Shown piece after piece: positions 8,145-16,350 of a stretch of 64,000 nucleotides of DNA; within the stretch, counting starts at the first letter, position 1; each line of letters begins with the position of its first letter. This DNA comes from Novosphingobium sp. Its GTDB lineage: Bacteria; Pseudomonadota; Alphaproteobacteria; Sphingomonadales; Sphingomonadaceae. A model generated the notes under the pieces. It was given only the letters and a program-made list of their open reading frames with translations. It was not told the origin of the DNA and ran no database searches. The position numbers and the translations under genes are program-made. Where the stretch lies: assembly GCA_016719755.1 (NCBI GenBank), contig JADJYM010000016.1, positions 124,001 to 188,000 on the forward strand. Direction: 5' to 3'.

Positions 8145-8884
8145 GCGCTGGCCGCTCCGTCGATGGCGAGCAGGGCTCCGTTGACATAGGCGGCCTCGTC
8201 CGAGGCGAGGAAGGCAACCATGGCGGCGATCTCGTCGGGGCTGGCCAGCCGCTTTTGCGGGATACCGGCAATGATTGCCTGCATCGTCTCGTTTGGCACC
8301 TCGTCGAGGATCGGGGTCGCGGTGACGCCGGGCATGATCCCGTTCACCCGGATACCGTGCGCGGCATATTCCGCCGCCGCCTGGCGGGTGAGCATGGCCA
8401 GCGCGGCCTTGCTGACCGAATAGGCCCCGCCATAGGGCAGGGCTTTCAGCGCAGAGATCGACACGGTGTTGATCACCGCGCCGCTGCCCTGCGCCGTCAT
8501 CACCCCCAGCGCGCCGCGCAGCATGGCCAGCGCCCCTCCAAAGTTGACGTCCATCACCGCGTTCCACTCGTCCGGTGAAAGCTCGTGCAGCGGCGCGAAA
8601 CGCGGTGTGGTGCGCCCGGCATTATTGGCCAGGATGTCGAGTCGGCCAAACCTGCTGTGGCACTCCGCAAAGACCCGCGCAACGGCAGCCGGATCGGCAA
8701 CGCTCGCGACCAGCGGGACCAGCCGCTCGCCCAGCTCTGCCCGCAATGCATCGAGCGCATCGCCGGCAAGGTCCACCGCAAGGACGTCCGCTCCCTCGGC
8801 CACGAAGCGGCTGGCGATGGCCCGTCCGATCCCGCTGCCCGCGCCGGTGACCAGCGCGACCTTGCCGCCGAACCTGTCGTTCAC
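8141..8884 (-). CDS. SDR-family oxidoreductase
   Basis: A 247-residue classical SDR with TGAGSGIG at 13-20, an acidic residue after beta-2 (AVDLAG) that favours NAD, NNAG at 87-90, Ser142 and the YSVSK pair Tyr155/Lys159. It ends in the usual DGA segment. Length is typical. It overlaps both neighbours by four bases (ATGA), showing translational coupling with the SDR genes on either side. Three consecutive SDRs in one operon suggest that several hydroxyl groups, or different stereoisomers of one, are oxidised in turn. The exact reaction cannot be read from sequence. Confidence 0.92.
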   Translation of the reverse strand: MNDRFGGKVALVTGAGSGIGRAIASRFVAEGADVLAVDLAGDALDALRAELGERLVPLVASVADPAAVARVFAECHSRFGRLDILANNAGRTTPRFAPLHELSPDEWNAVMDVNFGGALAMLRGALGVMTAQGSGAVINTVSISALKALPYGGAYSVSKAALAMLTRQAAAEYAAHGIRVNGIMPGVTATPILDEVPNETMQAIIAGIPQKRLASPDEIAAMVAFLASDEAAYVNGALLAIDGAASA

Positions 8885-9666
8885 AGCCGCGACTTCATCG
8901 CATAGCTCGACATGTCGGGCAGCATGTGCCCGCCATCGACCACCAGCGCCTGCCCGGTAACGAACTGCGACGTGGGCGAGGCGAAGAACAGCACCGCGTT
9001 GGCAATGTCGGCGGGCAGGCCTGCCCGCTGCATCGGGATATTGGGGACGATCAGGCTGGCCGTGCCGTCGTCCATCCGCGGATCGCGGTCGTCGATCACC
9101 AGCCCGGGTTCAATCGTGTTCACCGTCGCCCCGTACTTGGCGAATTCGAGCGCGAGGTTGCGCGCCATGCCGACCATGCCCGCCTTCGAAGCGGCATAGC
9201 TTTCCATCCCCGCCAGCCACGAATGGTTGCCGATCAGCGAGGAAATGCCGACGATCCGTCCGCTCCCCCGTGCCTTCAAATGCGGCAGCGCGGCGCGCGC
9301 CAGCCACATGAAGCTGTAAAGGTTGGTGCGCATCACCCGGTCGAATTCCTCGTCGCTCAGCGCCTCGAACGGGGTGAAGGGGAAGATGCCGCTGTTGTGA
9401 ACCAGTATGTCGAGCCCGCCGAACGCCGCGACCGCCGCCGCGACCGAGGCGTCACAGGCCTCGCGCGTCGAAAGATCCTGCGCGGCGAGCGCCGCCTTGC
9501 CGCCACTGGCGTTGATTTCGTCCACCACTTCCTGCCCGCTGGCAGCGGTACGCGTGGCAATCAGCACGCTGGCGCCGTTGGCGGCGAGCAGGCTGGCAAT
9601 CGCCCGCCCGATCCCGCGTCCGCCGCCGGTAACCAGCGCCACCTTGCCTGTCAGATCAGCTTGCAT
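8881..9666 (-). CDS. SDR-family oxidoreductase
   Basis: A 261-residue SDR: TGGGRGIG at 13-20, HNSG at 90-93 in place of the commoner NNAG, Ser142 and YAASK with Tyr157/Lys161, ending in VVDGGHMLPD and a short tail. Arg/Thr residues after beta-2 (ATRTAAS) are more in keeping with NADP. The ATG at 9666 is chosen for the GAGAGG ribosome site just upstream; the frame remains open further 5' only as an antisense shadow of the next gene. The gene overlaps the following SDR by ATGA and lies 14 bases after the preceding one. Confidence 0.9.
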   Translation of the reverse strand: MQADLTGKVALVTGGGRGIGRAIASLLAANGASVLIATRTAASGQEVVDEINASGGKAALAAQDLSTREACDASVAAAVAAFGGLDILVHNSGIFPFTPFEALSDEEFDRVMRTNLYSFMWLARAALPHLKARGSGRIVGISSLIGNHSWLAGMESYAASKAGMVGMARNLALEFAKYGATVNTIEPGLVIDDRDPRMDDGTASLIVPNIPMQRAGLPADIANAVLFFASPTSQFVTGQALVVDGGHMLPDMSSYAMKSRL

Positions 9667-9680
9667 TGTACTATCCTCTC

Positions 9681-10619
9681 TCAGGCAGCCGCGATCGCGG
9701 CCGCGCTCCAGTCCCACAGCCGCCGCGCGGCCTCGGCATCCCGCGCCCAGGGCTTGACCCCGCTGCGCATGCCCGGCTCGCTTGGCAGGGCTTCGTTGCA
9801 ATCTTCCAGATAGAGCCCGCCGACCCCGTCCAGCTCGCGCCCCAGCGCCGCCCAGATCGTGGTGGCGCTGCCCTGCTCCACGCTTTTCCAGCGGATCTTC
9901 CTCGCTCCTTCGGGATCGGTGCCCAGCCGCTGGCGGACCTCGTCGGTCATGTAGCGGCCCAGCTCGGTCTGGATACCGCCCGGCATCAGCGAGAAGGCAC
10001 GGATGCCGTCTTCCCGGTAGCGCCGGTCAAGCTCCAGCGCGAACAGGGCATTGGCGGTTTTCGAGCGGCCATAGGCGGCGAGCGGATCGTATTCGCCGCG
10101 CTCGAAATTGGGATCGTCGAAGTCGAACGCGCTCCAGTGATGCCCGGTGGAAGACACCGCCACCACCCGCGCCCCGCCTGCCGCCTTCAGCGCGGGCAGC
10201 AGCAGGGTGGTCAGGTGAAAATGGCCAAGGTGATTGACCCCCAGCTGCATCTCGAACCCTTGCGCCGTGCGCATCAGCGGGCAGGCCATGACCCCGGCGT
10301 TGAGGATCAGCAGGTGCAGCGGGGCAGCGTCTTCCGCCGCCGCGAAAGCCTCGACCGAGCGCAGATCGGCAAGGTCAAGCGCCGCCGCATGGGCCTTGCC
10401 GCCGAAAGCGGCGATCTCGTCCAGCAGGCCGTGCGCGGCGGCGGGATTGCGCACGGCCAGCACCACCTCCGCTCCGCAGCGCGCCAGCACCCGGGCGGTT
10501 TCCACGCCCAGGCCGCTGGTCGCGCCGGTAACGATCGCGCGCCTGCCTGAAAGGTCATGACCGGCGGCGACTTCGGCGGCGGTTGTTTCCCAGCCAAACG
10601 GCGAGGTGATGCGGGTCAT
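9681..10619 (-). CDS. SDR-family oxidoreductase, retinol-dehydrogenase/WWOX-like
   Basis: A 312-residue SDR of the longer retinol-dehydrogenase/protochlorophyllide-reductase-like branch. About 27 residues precede the Rossmann fold, as is usual in this group (TSPFGWETTAAEVAAGHDL). TGATSGLG is at 31-38, NAG at 107-109, Ser157 and the YGRSK pair at Tyr183/Lys187. Bacterial members act on bulky lipophilic alcohols, which fits the rest of the cluster. It overlaps the preceding thioesterase-like gene by ATGA. A normal C-terminal helix ending in SAAAIAAA suggests the protein is complete. Confidence 0.88.
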   Translation of the reverse strand: MTRITSPFGWETTAAEVAAGHDLSGRRAIVTGATSGLGVETARVLARCGAEVVLAVRNPAAAHGLLDEIAAFGGKAHAAALDLADLRSVEAFAAAEDAAPLHLLILNAGVMACPLMRTAQGFEMQLGVNHLGHFHLTTLLLPALKAAGGARVVAVSSTGHHWSAFDFDDPNFERGEYDPLAAYGRSKTANALFALELDRRYREDGIRAFSLMPGGIQTELGRYMTDEVRQRLGTDPEGARKIRWKSVEQGSATTIWAALGRELDGVGGLYLEDCNEALPSEPGMRSGVKPWARDAEAARRLWDWSAAAIAAA

Positions 10620-11392
10620 GGCATTCTCCGGTCGAGGAACAGGGTCTGGTGGGCATGGCCGAATTCGCCGCGCAGGTCGGCCAGCCGCGAATCGACCACG
10701 GCAAGGCCGTTGCCCGCGCTCTCCGTCTCGGCGGCGATCCGCACCCATTCGCCCTCGGGCATCCGCGACAGGTGCAGGGTGATGTCGACATTGGCGAAGG
10801 TCCATTCGCGCCAGTCGACGAAGCTGGAAGTGCCGCTGCCGAAATCGGCCGCCATGGCGAGCTGGACAAAGGGCGAGATAGGCACCCCCGGCACCACTTC
10901 GCCCGCAATCCGCGCCCAGACCACGCCCGGGCCGCGCACTTCCAGCCCGCCGGATTCCAGCCGCGTCTCGTTGATGTGGCGCAGCGGGGAGCGCGCGCCG
11001 TTGAGGCTGGGCAGGCCCGGCTGCGGCAGGGCATGGGCCAGGCCGTCCGTGCCGGGAGAGTCCGCAATCCGCACCCTGAGCGCCGAGGCGCGCACTGTCA
11101 CCGCGCCATCCTGGACCAGATCGACCTGGAGCAATTGCAGGCGGCGGCCCTCGCGCAGCACTTCCACCCGCGTTTCGACCGGGGCCATGCGCGTCGGCTT
11201 CATGATGTCGATCACCAGCCGCGCGGTGACCATCGGCGCGGGCGCTGGGACCAGTTCGACCGCATGGGCGACCAGGGCGTTGAGCGTCACCCCGCCCTGC
11301 AACCGCTTGTCCCACGGCCCCGTGCACAGGGCGGTCGGCACGAACCGCGCGCCGTCGCGGTCGAACAGGTGGCGCAGGTCATCGAGCGGCAT
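10616..11392 (-). CDS. thioesterase-family (double hotdog) protein
   Basis: A 258-residue protein that fits the acyl-CoA thioesterase/TesB-like double-hotdog family. An N-terminal hotdog has WDKRLQGGVTLNALVAHAVE near 27-46, the position of the QGG helix, and a second hotdog ends with a WVRIAAETESAGNGLAVVDSRLAD strand pair. It probably cleaves an acyl-CoA, or binds one without cleaving it, because the canonical catalytic Asp is not obvious by eye. It shares a TGATG with the upstream acyl-CoA dehydrogenase gene and overlaps the next SDR, so the three are made together. A role in releasing a dead-end CoA thioester is plausible. Confidence 0.72.
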   Translation of the reverse strand: MPLDDLRHLFDRDGARFVPTALCTGPWDKRLQGGVTLNALVAHAVELVPAPAPMVTARLVIDIMKPTRMAPVETRVEVLREGRRLQLLQVDLVQDGAVTVRASALRVRIADSPGTDGLAHALPQPGLPSLNGARSPLRHINETRLESGGLEVRGPGVVWARIAGEVVPGVPISPFVQLAMAADFGSGTSSFVDWREWTFANVDITLHLSRMPEGEWVRIAAETESAGNGLAVVDSRLADLRGEFGHAHQTLFLDRRMP

Positions 11393-12333
11393 CAGGCCGC
11401 GTCCGGCCAGGCAAGCGTGGCGGCATCGGCAGCATGGGTGCGCTCGCCGCCCATCTCGCCCATCAGCCAGCGCAGGCGGAAGGTCCAGCAATGCAGCGCG
11501 TGCTCCAGCGTCATGCCCAGCGCGCCGTTGAACTGGTGGGTATCGTAAGTGACCTCCGGAACCGCCCGCTGGGCATGGAGCGCGGCCAGCGCGGCATCGA
11601 GCGGCGAACCGCTCCACGCCGCCTTCATCGCCAGCCAGTAGACCCCCCGACACTTGACCGCATCGGCCGAAAGACGGTGCTGGACCGCCTGGAACGAGCC
11701 GACCGGGCGGCCGAACACCTGGCGCTGCTTGACGTAGTCGGTGGTGAACCGCACCGCCGCCTCCATCGCGGCGGCCGCTTCCAGCGCCAGCGCGATCCGC
11801 CACAGCCGCCGCAGTTCGCCGCCCTTGCCGGGAAGCCTTTGCGCCGAAGTCAGATCGGGCGCGGCGGTGAGCCTGCCCAGCGGATAGGCGAAGGGGTCTT
11901 CCAGCGCGGCGACCTCACGCCCCGTCATGTCGAGCACCGCGACTTCATCGCCGCAATCGACCAGCACGGTCCTGGCCCCGGCAAGGAAGCGCACGCCGCG
12001 CGGCAGGTCTTCCACGCGGGCGAGGGCCACGGGGCGCGGCAGCGCCTTGCGGGTCAGCAGCGGGGCGACCAGCGCCGCTCCCCCCAGCTCCATCACCAGC
12101 GGAGAAAGCGCGGCCTCGTAAACCAGGATCGCGGCTTCCACCGCGCCGCAGCCCGGTTCCAGCGCAAGGTCGAGGTAGCCGCCCTGCATGAACGCCTGCT
12201 CCATCGCCGTGGCGGGATGGCAGGCGCGCGGCTCCACCACGCCGCCGCTGCGGGGCAGGTCGCGGTTGTCATCGACGATCCGCACGATCGCCTCGCGCAG
12301 GGCCTGCTGGTCGGGAGTGAAATCGAAGTCCAT
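11392..12333 (-). CDS. acyl-CoA dehydrogenase, short partner subunit
   Basis: A 313-residue acyl-CoA dehydrogenase-like protein, shorter than the usual 380-400 residues. The mid domain is compressed, and the C-terminal helical domain carries QRQVFGRPVGSFQAVQHRL near 215-233 and a HQFNGALGMTLEHALHCW segment near 268-285, where the FAD-binding GGxG motif normally lies. Small members like this usually pair with a full-length subunit to form heterotetramers, as FadE26-FadE27 and Scd1AB do in steroid side-chain degradation. The gene encoding a full-length acyl-CoA dehydrogenase ends four bases upstream, so the pair is very likely alpha/beta of one enzyme. Confidence 0.85.
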   Translation of the reverse strand: MDFDFTPDQQALREAIVRIVDDNRDLPRSGGVVEPRACHPATAMEQAFMQGGYLDLALEPGCGAVEAAILVYEAALSPLVMELGGAALVAPLLTRKALPRPVALARVEDLPRGVRFLAGARTVLVDCGDEVAVLDMTGREVAALEDPFAYPLGRLTAAPDLTSAQRLPGKGGELRRLWRIALALEAAAAMEAAVRFTTDYVKQRQVFGRPVGSFQAVQHRLSADAVKCRGVYWLAMKAAWSGSPLDAALAALHAQRAVPEVTYDTHQFNGALGMTLEHALHCWTFRLRWLMGEMGGERTHAADAATLAWPDAA

Positions 12334-12337
12334 CGCC

Positions 12338-13483
12338 TCAGGCTCCCCGCGGCAGGCCGAGGTGGCGGCCGGAAATCATGTTGAGCTGGACCTCTGCCGC
12401 ACCGGCGGCGATCCCGGCGGTGATCGCCGAATTGAACTGCGAGCGCAGGTGCCCGTCCGCACCATCGACCAGCAGGTCGGGCAGGTAGGCAGAGGACAGG
12501 TTGGCCACCGCGTGGTCGGCCTGGATCATGGCAAAGCGGGCGAGATAGGTTTCGGCGCCCGGATCGCTGTCCTTGGCCCGGCCATCGATGACGAGATAGG
12601 TCTGGAGCCGCGCCGCTTCGACCAGCGCGAGGGCGGCGGCGCAGTCGGCGCGAACCACCGGATCGTCCCAGACCCCGCGCTCCTTCAGCCGCCCGACCAC
12701 GTGATCGAGCCCGCGCCGCGCCTTTTCATAGCGCCCCGCGCCAATCCGTTCGTAGTGAATGATGGTCTGGACGATGGTCCAGCCCCCCGCCTCCTCGCCC
12801 AGCAGGGCATCGGCGGGAAGGAAGGCATCGGTGAAAAACACCTCGTGAAAGTCCCAGCGCGAATGGACGCCGGGGATCGGGCGGACCTCTATCCCGTGGG
12901 TGTCCATCGGCACCAGAAAGCAGCTGACCCCACCCTTGCCCTTTCCGCCGACCCGCGCGAGCAGGAACATGACGTCGGCCCGTGCGGCATAGGAGGTCCA
13001 GATCTTCGACCCGTTCACCAGGTAACCGCCCTCGACCGGTTCGGCCCGGGTCTTCATGTTGGACAGGTCGGTGCCCGCTTCGGGCTCGGAAAAGCCCTGG
13101 CACCACAGCAGTTCGCCGCCCGCAATGGCCCGCAGCCATTTCTGCTTCTGCGCCGCGGTCCCGAACTTCATGATCGCCGGGCCGGCCCAGTTGGCGCCAA
13201 GATAAAGCGAGGAACGCGGCTCGCCGATCGACCACATCTCCTCGCTGATGATGATCTGCTGCCAGGCGCTGGCGTCCTGCCCGCCATATTCGCGCGGCCA
13301 GTGGCGGACGATCAGGTCGCGCGCGGCGAGGCGCGCGTTGAAGGTCCTCGCGTGTTCCATCAGCCTGGGGCTGGAGGGGCCGTGCGGGGCATAGGCATCC
13401 CACCAGTCGCCGGGCAGAGTCGCGATCACCTCGCGCAGTTCGGCGCGATAGGCCTCCTCGGCTTCATTCCAGGCGAATTCCAC
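12338..13483 (-). CDS. acyl-CoA dehydrogenase, full-length subunit; first gene of the operon
   Basis: A 381-residue FAD enzyme that would desaturate an acyl-CoA at alpha-beta. The flavin and substrate segment WCQGFSEPEAGTDL is at 127-140 and NGSKIWTS at 157-164; the C-terminus ends HLGLPRG as in heteromeric FadE proteins. The start is a GTG with AGGAGAGGG close upstream. It heads a seven-gene minus-strand operon. A TGGTATAC element lies 16-34 bases before the start codon, between it and the divergent GntR regulator, which is therefore the likely controller. The very N-terminus (EFAWNEAEEAYRAEL) is typical of side-chain acyl-CoA dehydrogenases. Confidence 0.9.
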   Translation of the reverse strand: MEFAWNEAEEAYRAELREVIATLPGDWWDAYAPHGPSSPRLMEHARTFNARLAARDLIVRHWPREYGGQDASAWQQIIISEEMWSIGEPRSSLYLGANWAGPAIMKFGTAAQKQKWLRAIAGGELLWCQGFSEPEAGTDLSNMKTRAEPVEGGYLVNGSKIWTSYAARADVMFLLARVGGKGKGGVSCFLVPMDTHGIEVRPIPGVHSRWDFHEVFFTDAFLPADALLGEEAGGWTIVQTIIHYERIGAGRYEKARRGLDHVVGRLKERGVWDDPVVRADCAAALALVEAARLQTYLVIDGRAKDSDPGAETYLARFAMIQADHAVANLSSAYLPDLLVDGADGHLRSQFNSAITAGIAAGAAEVQLNMISGRHLGLPRGA

Positions 13484-13498
13484 CTGCCCTCTCCTCGC

Positions 13499-13517
13499 TT
13501 AATTGGTATACTTATTC
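13499..13517. promoter_or_regulatory. candidate GntR operator, TGGTATAC type, in the divergent promoter
   Basis: The only AT-rich stretch between the acyl-CoA dehydrogenase operon and the divergent GntR gene reads TTAATTGGTATACTTATTC. AATTGGT resembles a half-site of PdhR/FadR-type GntR operators (TGGTnnnACCA). Eleven positions of the form TAAyTGGTATAC recur on the opposite strand at 15511-15524, before the next operon, which supports a common regulator. Confidence 0.5.
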
Positions 13518-13556
13518 CGCGCCATCCCCGGCTTGTCAAACGGGAGGAATCATTCG

Positions 13557-14753
13557 ATGGAACTTTCCTCTGGGTGGAGCCGGAACATGCCGATCAGACA
13601 GATAGCGCGCGCAAGCAGTGCCAGGCGCAGGCGCAAGCTGGGCGAAATCGTCGCCGAACGGATCGTCGGCGAAATTATCCGCCGGGGCTGGAACGAAGGC
13701 GAGGTGCTGGGCACCGAGCAGGATTTCATGGACTTCTTCCGGATCTCGCGCGCCACTTTCCGCGAGGCCGTGCGACAACTGGAATGGAGCGGGGCGGCGG
13801 GCATGCGGCGCGGCGCCCACGGCGGGCTGGTGGTCAAGGCGCCGCCGCGCCACGCCATCGTCCACGCGCTCAAGACCTATTTCGAGCTGACCAAGGTGGA
13901 GCGGCGCCTGCTGGACGAGACGGCAGCAACCCTGCGCGCCGCCCCCCGGATGCGCCCCGATGGCGCGGGCAACCAGGCAATCGAGCTGTTTCTCGAAGCG
14001 CTCGATTCGCGCAGCCTGTCCGATCTTGTCGCAGAGCGGCTGGCAGGCGCGGGCGGCATCAAGCTGAGCGAGACAGTGGCGCAGCGGCTGGTCCAGGAGA
14101 TCGAAGGCCGCGATTTCGAGCAGGGCGCCAACCTCGGCAACGAGATCGACCTGCAACGCCGCTTCGGTGTCAGCCGCGCGGTTCTGCGCGAGGCGCTGCG
14201 TCCGCTCGAACTGCACGACATCATCCGCGTCAAGACCGGCGCGCACGGCGGGATCATCATCCACGGGTTCGATCCGGACTACACGATCACGCTGGCCACC
14301 ACCTATCTCGCTTTCGCCCGGCTGCCGCTTTCGGACCTTTGGGAGACGCAGAACGCGCTCAAGCTGGTGGCCGTCGAAGGCTTTGTCGCGCGCGCCGATG
14401 CCGATACGCTACGCGCGCTGGAGCGGGCGCTGGAGCGGCTGGAACACGCCTCCGCCCCGCACTACCTGCTCGCCGCGAGCGAATTCCACCTGCTGATCGC
14501 CGACAACAGCGGCAACCGCGCCGCCGCGCTGTGCGTCGGCATCCTTCACCGCTACGGGCTGACCGTCCTGCCGCGCCCGGACGAGGCCTACCTTCCCGCG
14601 CTCAAGCAGCAGCACCGCGATCTGCTGGAGGCGGCGATCCGCGGGGATGCCGCCTCGGCGCGGGCCAGCATGCAGGCCATGTACGACCATTCGCGGCGCT
14701 GGATCGCGCGGATCGAGCGCGATCTGGAGCGGCGCGGCGCGCAGTCAGGCTGA
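13557..14753 (+). CDS. GntR-family regulator with two winged-helix domains and one FCD domain
   Basis: A 398-residue transcription factor with an unusual layout. The first GntR winged helix is at about 28-96 (GTEQDFMDFFRISRATFREA), followed by a linker of about 70 residues. The second winged helix is at about 169-238 (GNEIDLQRRFGVSRAVLREA), and a single FCD-like helical ligand domain is at about 255-390. Ordinary FadR-type proteins are 230-270 residues with one DNA-binding domain. ATG 13557 is preferred because GGGAGG lies nine bases upstream; a TTG at 13503 falls inside the putative operator. It is divergent from the acyl-CoA dehydrogenase operon and lies one gene away from the second operon carrying the same TGGTATAC site, so it probably represses both until a CoA-ester or acid ligand binds. 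Confidence 0.88.
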   Translation: MELSSGWSRNMPIRQIARASSARRRRKLGEIVAERIVGEIIRRGWNEGEVLGTEQDFMDFFRISRATFREAVRQLEWSGAAGMRRGAHGGLVVKAPPRHAIVHALKTYFELTKVERRLLDETAATLRAAPRMRPDGAGNQAIELFLEALDSRSLSDLVAERLAGAGGIKLSETVAQRLVQEIEGRDFEQGANLGNEIDLQRRFGVSRAVLREALRPLELHDIIRVKTGAHGGIIIHGFDPDYTITLATTYLAFARLPLSDLWETQNALKLVAVEGFVARADADTLRALERALERLEHASAPHYLLAASEFHLLIADNSGNRAAALCVGILHRYGLTVLPRPDEAYLPALKQQHRDLLEAAIRGDAASARASMQAMYDHSRRWIARIERDLERRGAQSG

Positions 14754-15437
14754 ACCGGCGCAGACCCCTTCGGGCGCAAAGGCGGCAGCGTGGATGTTCA
14801 CCGTATCGAGCGTCGGCGACAGCACCATCCGCTCGGTCCCGGCACGCTCGGCCAGACCGGCAAAGGCGCTCTCCGCCTCGCCCGCCAGCACCTCGTAGAT
14901 CGCGGCATAACGGAACGGCGAGGGTTTCAGCGCCGGATGATCGGCCAGGCGGAAACGCTGCGCCGCGACAAAGCCGGGCACGGCCAGCACGTCGGGCAGG
15001 TGCACGTCGTCGTACCAGGCATTGAAGGCAGCGTCGTCGCCCGGGGTCGAATTGGTCAGCACGATGTAAAGCAGGCGGTCCTTGCCTTCCGCATCGGGGG
15101 TAATGGCGGAGCGGACCCGCCCCGTCAGCGCCTCGCCCACGGCCATCAGCATGGTCGCGCCGTCCAGCGTGTCGCTCATCACCCAGTCGCCAGAGCCGGC
15201 GCGGCGGAACACCTCGCCCAGGATCGCCGCGCCATCGCCGCCAAGCCAGTAAAGCGCGGCATTCGACCAGCGCGGCTGGTCGGCGGCGGGGGCAACCGCG
15301 GCAAACTCGCCCCGCAGCACGCCCGGGACGCCGCAGACATCGGGCAGGTGGTGGGTCACGTACCAGTCACGGTGCGCCGCCGCGCTGCCTTCCTTGGGGT
15401 TCTGCATCACCAGCAGGATCGCATTCGCATCGGCCAT
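14745..15437 (-). CDS. EthD-like duplicated ferredoxin-fold (dimeric alpha/beta-barrel) protein
   Basis: A roughly 230-residue protein made of two copies of the dimeric alpha/beta-barrel fold. Segments WYVTHHLPDVCGVPGVLRGEF (25-45) and WYDDVHLPDVLAVPGFVAAQ (141-160) are clear internal repeats with the EthD-type HLPDV core. Such small proteins accompany many oxidative catabolic clusters; some act as cyclases, dehydratases or decarboxylases, but most have no known reaction. The start is one of three nearby ATGs; 15437 has AGGG six bases upstream, while 15452 is the longest option. Its last nine bases overlap the convergent GntR gene, and it is divergent from the next operon. No function is assigned. 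Confidence 0.75.
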   Translation of the reverse strand: MADANAILLVMQNPKEGSAAAHRDWYVTHHLPDVCGVPGVLRGEFAAVAPAADQPRWSNAALYWLGGDGAAILGEVFRRAGSGDWVMSDTLDGATMLMAVGEALTGRVRSAITPDAEGKDRLLYIVLTNSTPGDDAAFNAWYDDVHLPDVLAVPGFVAAQRFRLADHPALKPSPFRYAAIYEVLAGEAESAFAGLAERAGTERMVLSPTLDTVNIHAAAFAPEGVCAGSA

Positions 15438-15507
15438 CATCTTCCCTTTCATTCACGCGTTTCCTTGAAATCGGGGCTTGCCGTCAAGAGCGGTTGGATG
15501 CAAGAGA

Positions 15508-15525
15508 AAGGGTATACCAGTTAGG
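15508..15525. promoter_or_regulatory. candidate GntR operator, GGTATACC palindrome, before the second operon
   Basis: GGTATACC at 15511-15518 is a perfect eight-base palindrome, and the complementary strand reads CTAACTGGTATACCC. It matches the site at 13499-13517 in TAAyTGGTATAC. It abuts the AGGAGG ribosome site of the enoyl-CoA hydratase gene (15523-15528), so a bound repressor would block transcription or translation initiation of that operon. Confidence 0.5.
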
Positions 15526-15535
15526 AGGATTGCAG

Positions 15536-16336
15536 GTGTCAGCGCGCTATGCCGGGTATCAGGCCCTGAAAATCGGACAGGTCGGCCATGTCCTGACCGT
15601 GACGCTCGACAATCCGCCGATGAACGGCATGACGCCCGAGGGGCACGAGGAGCTGACCCGCGTCTGGGCGGACATCGGCGCCGACCCGGCGGTGCGGGTG
15701 GTGGTGTTCACCGGCGCGGGCGACCGGGCCTTCTGCGCGGGCGGCGACCCCAGGAAGATGGTCGACAACTGGGGCAACCGCGAACGCTGGCAGGTCGGCA
15801 TGGCCGAGGCGCGGGCGATCATCGTCGGCATGCTCGAATGTCCCAAGCCGGTCATCGCCCGGATCAACGGCCATGCCATGGGGCTTGGCGCCAGCTTGGC
15901 GCTGGCCTGCGACATCACGGTGATGGTCGAGGACGCGCGGATCGCCGATTCGCATGTCAGTGTGGGCCTGGCCGCTGGCGATGGCGGATCGTTGCTGTGG
16001 CCCAGCCTGATCGGCCTGGTCGAGGCGCGCCGCCACCTGCTGACCGGTGAGCCACTGACCGGCGCGCAGGCCGCCGCCAAGGGGCTGATCACCGAATCGG
16101 TGGCCCGGGACGACCTGGACAGTGCCGTCCAGCGCTGGATCGAGGTGTTCCTGTCCAAGTCGCCCAGCGCGGTGCAGACCACCAAGCAGGCGCTCAACCT
16201 TGATGTGCTCGTCAAGGCAAAGGCCTGGATGGACGAAATGCTGCGGCTTGAGACGAAATCGTGGGCCTCGCCCAATCACCGCGAGGCAGTGGTGGCGATG
16301 ATCGACAAGCGCCCCGCCACCTTCATCGACGAATAA
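15536..16336 (+). CDS. enoyl-CoA hydratase/isomerase (crotonase) family protein
   Basis: A 266-residue crotonase-fold protein. The oxyanion-hole segments are FCAGGD at 66-71 and GHAMGLGAS at 112-120. Where classical hydratase has its two catalytic glutamates, the sequence reads SVGLAAGDGG (142-151), so the acid/base set differs and the protein may be an isomerase, hydrolase or other crotonase rather than a standard hydratase. The GTG at 15536 is preferred because AGGAGG lies seven bases upstream; a TTG 42 bases earlier overlaps the candidate operator. It leads a plus-strand operon with an acyl-CoA dehydrogenase pair, a transporter and an OYE, the next start following after 14 bases. Confidence 0.88.
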   Translation: MSARYAGYQALKIGQVGHVLTVTLDNPPMNGMTPEGHEELTRVWADIGADPAVRVVVFTGAGDRAFCAGGDPRKMVDNWGNRERWQVGMAEARAIIVGMLECPKPVIARINGHAMGLGASLALACDITVMVEDARIADSHVSVGLAAGDGGSLLWPSLIGLVEARRHLLTGEPLTGAQAAAKGLITESVARDDLDSAVQRWIEVFLSKSPSAVQTTKQALNLDVLVKAKAWMDEMLRLETKSWASPNHREAVVAMIDKRPATFIDE

Positions 16337-16350
16337 CCACGGAAAACCCC

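Noticed and set aside
12188-15025. Very long plus-strand open frame (945 codons) across several genes
   Set aside because: It runs antisense to two acyl-CoA dehydrogenase genes and out of frame through the GntR gene; the translation is Arg/Pro/His-rich with no domain, so it is a shadow.
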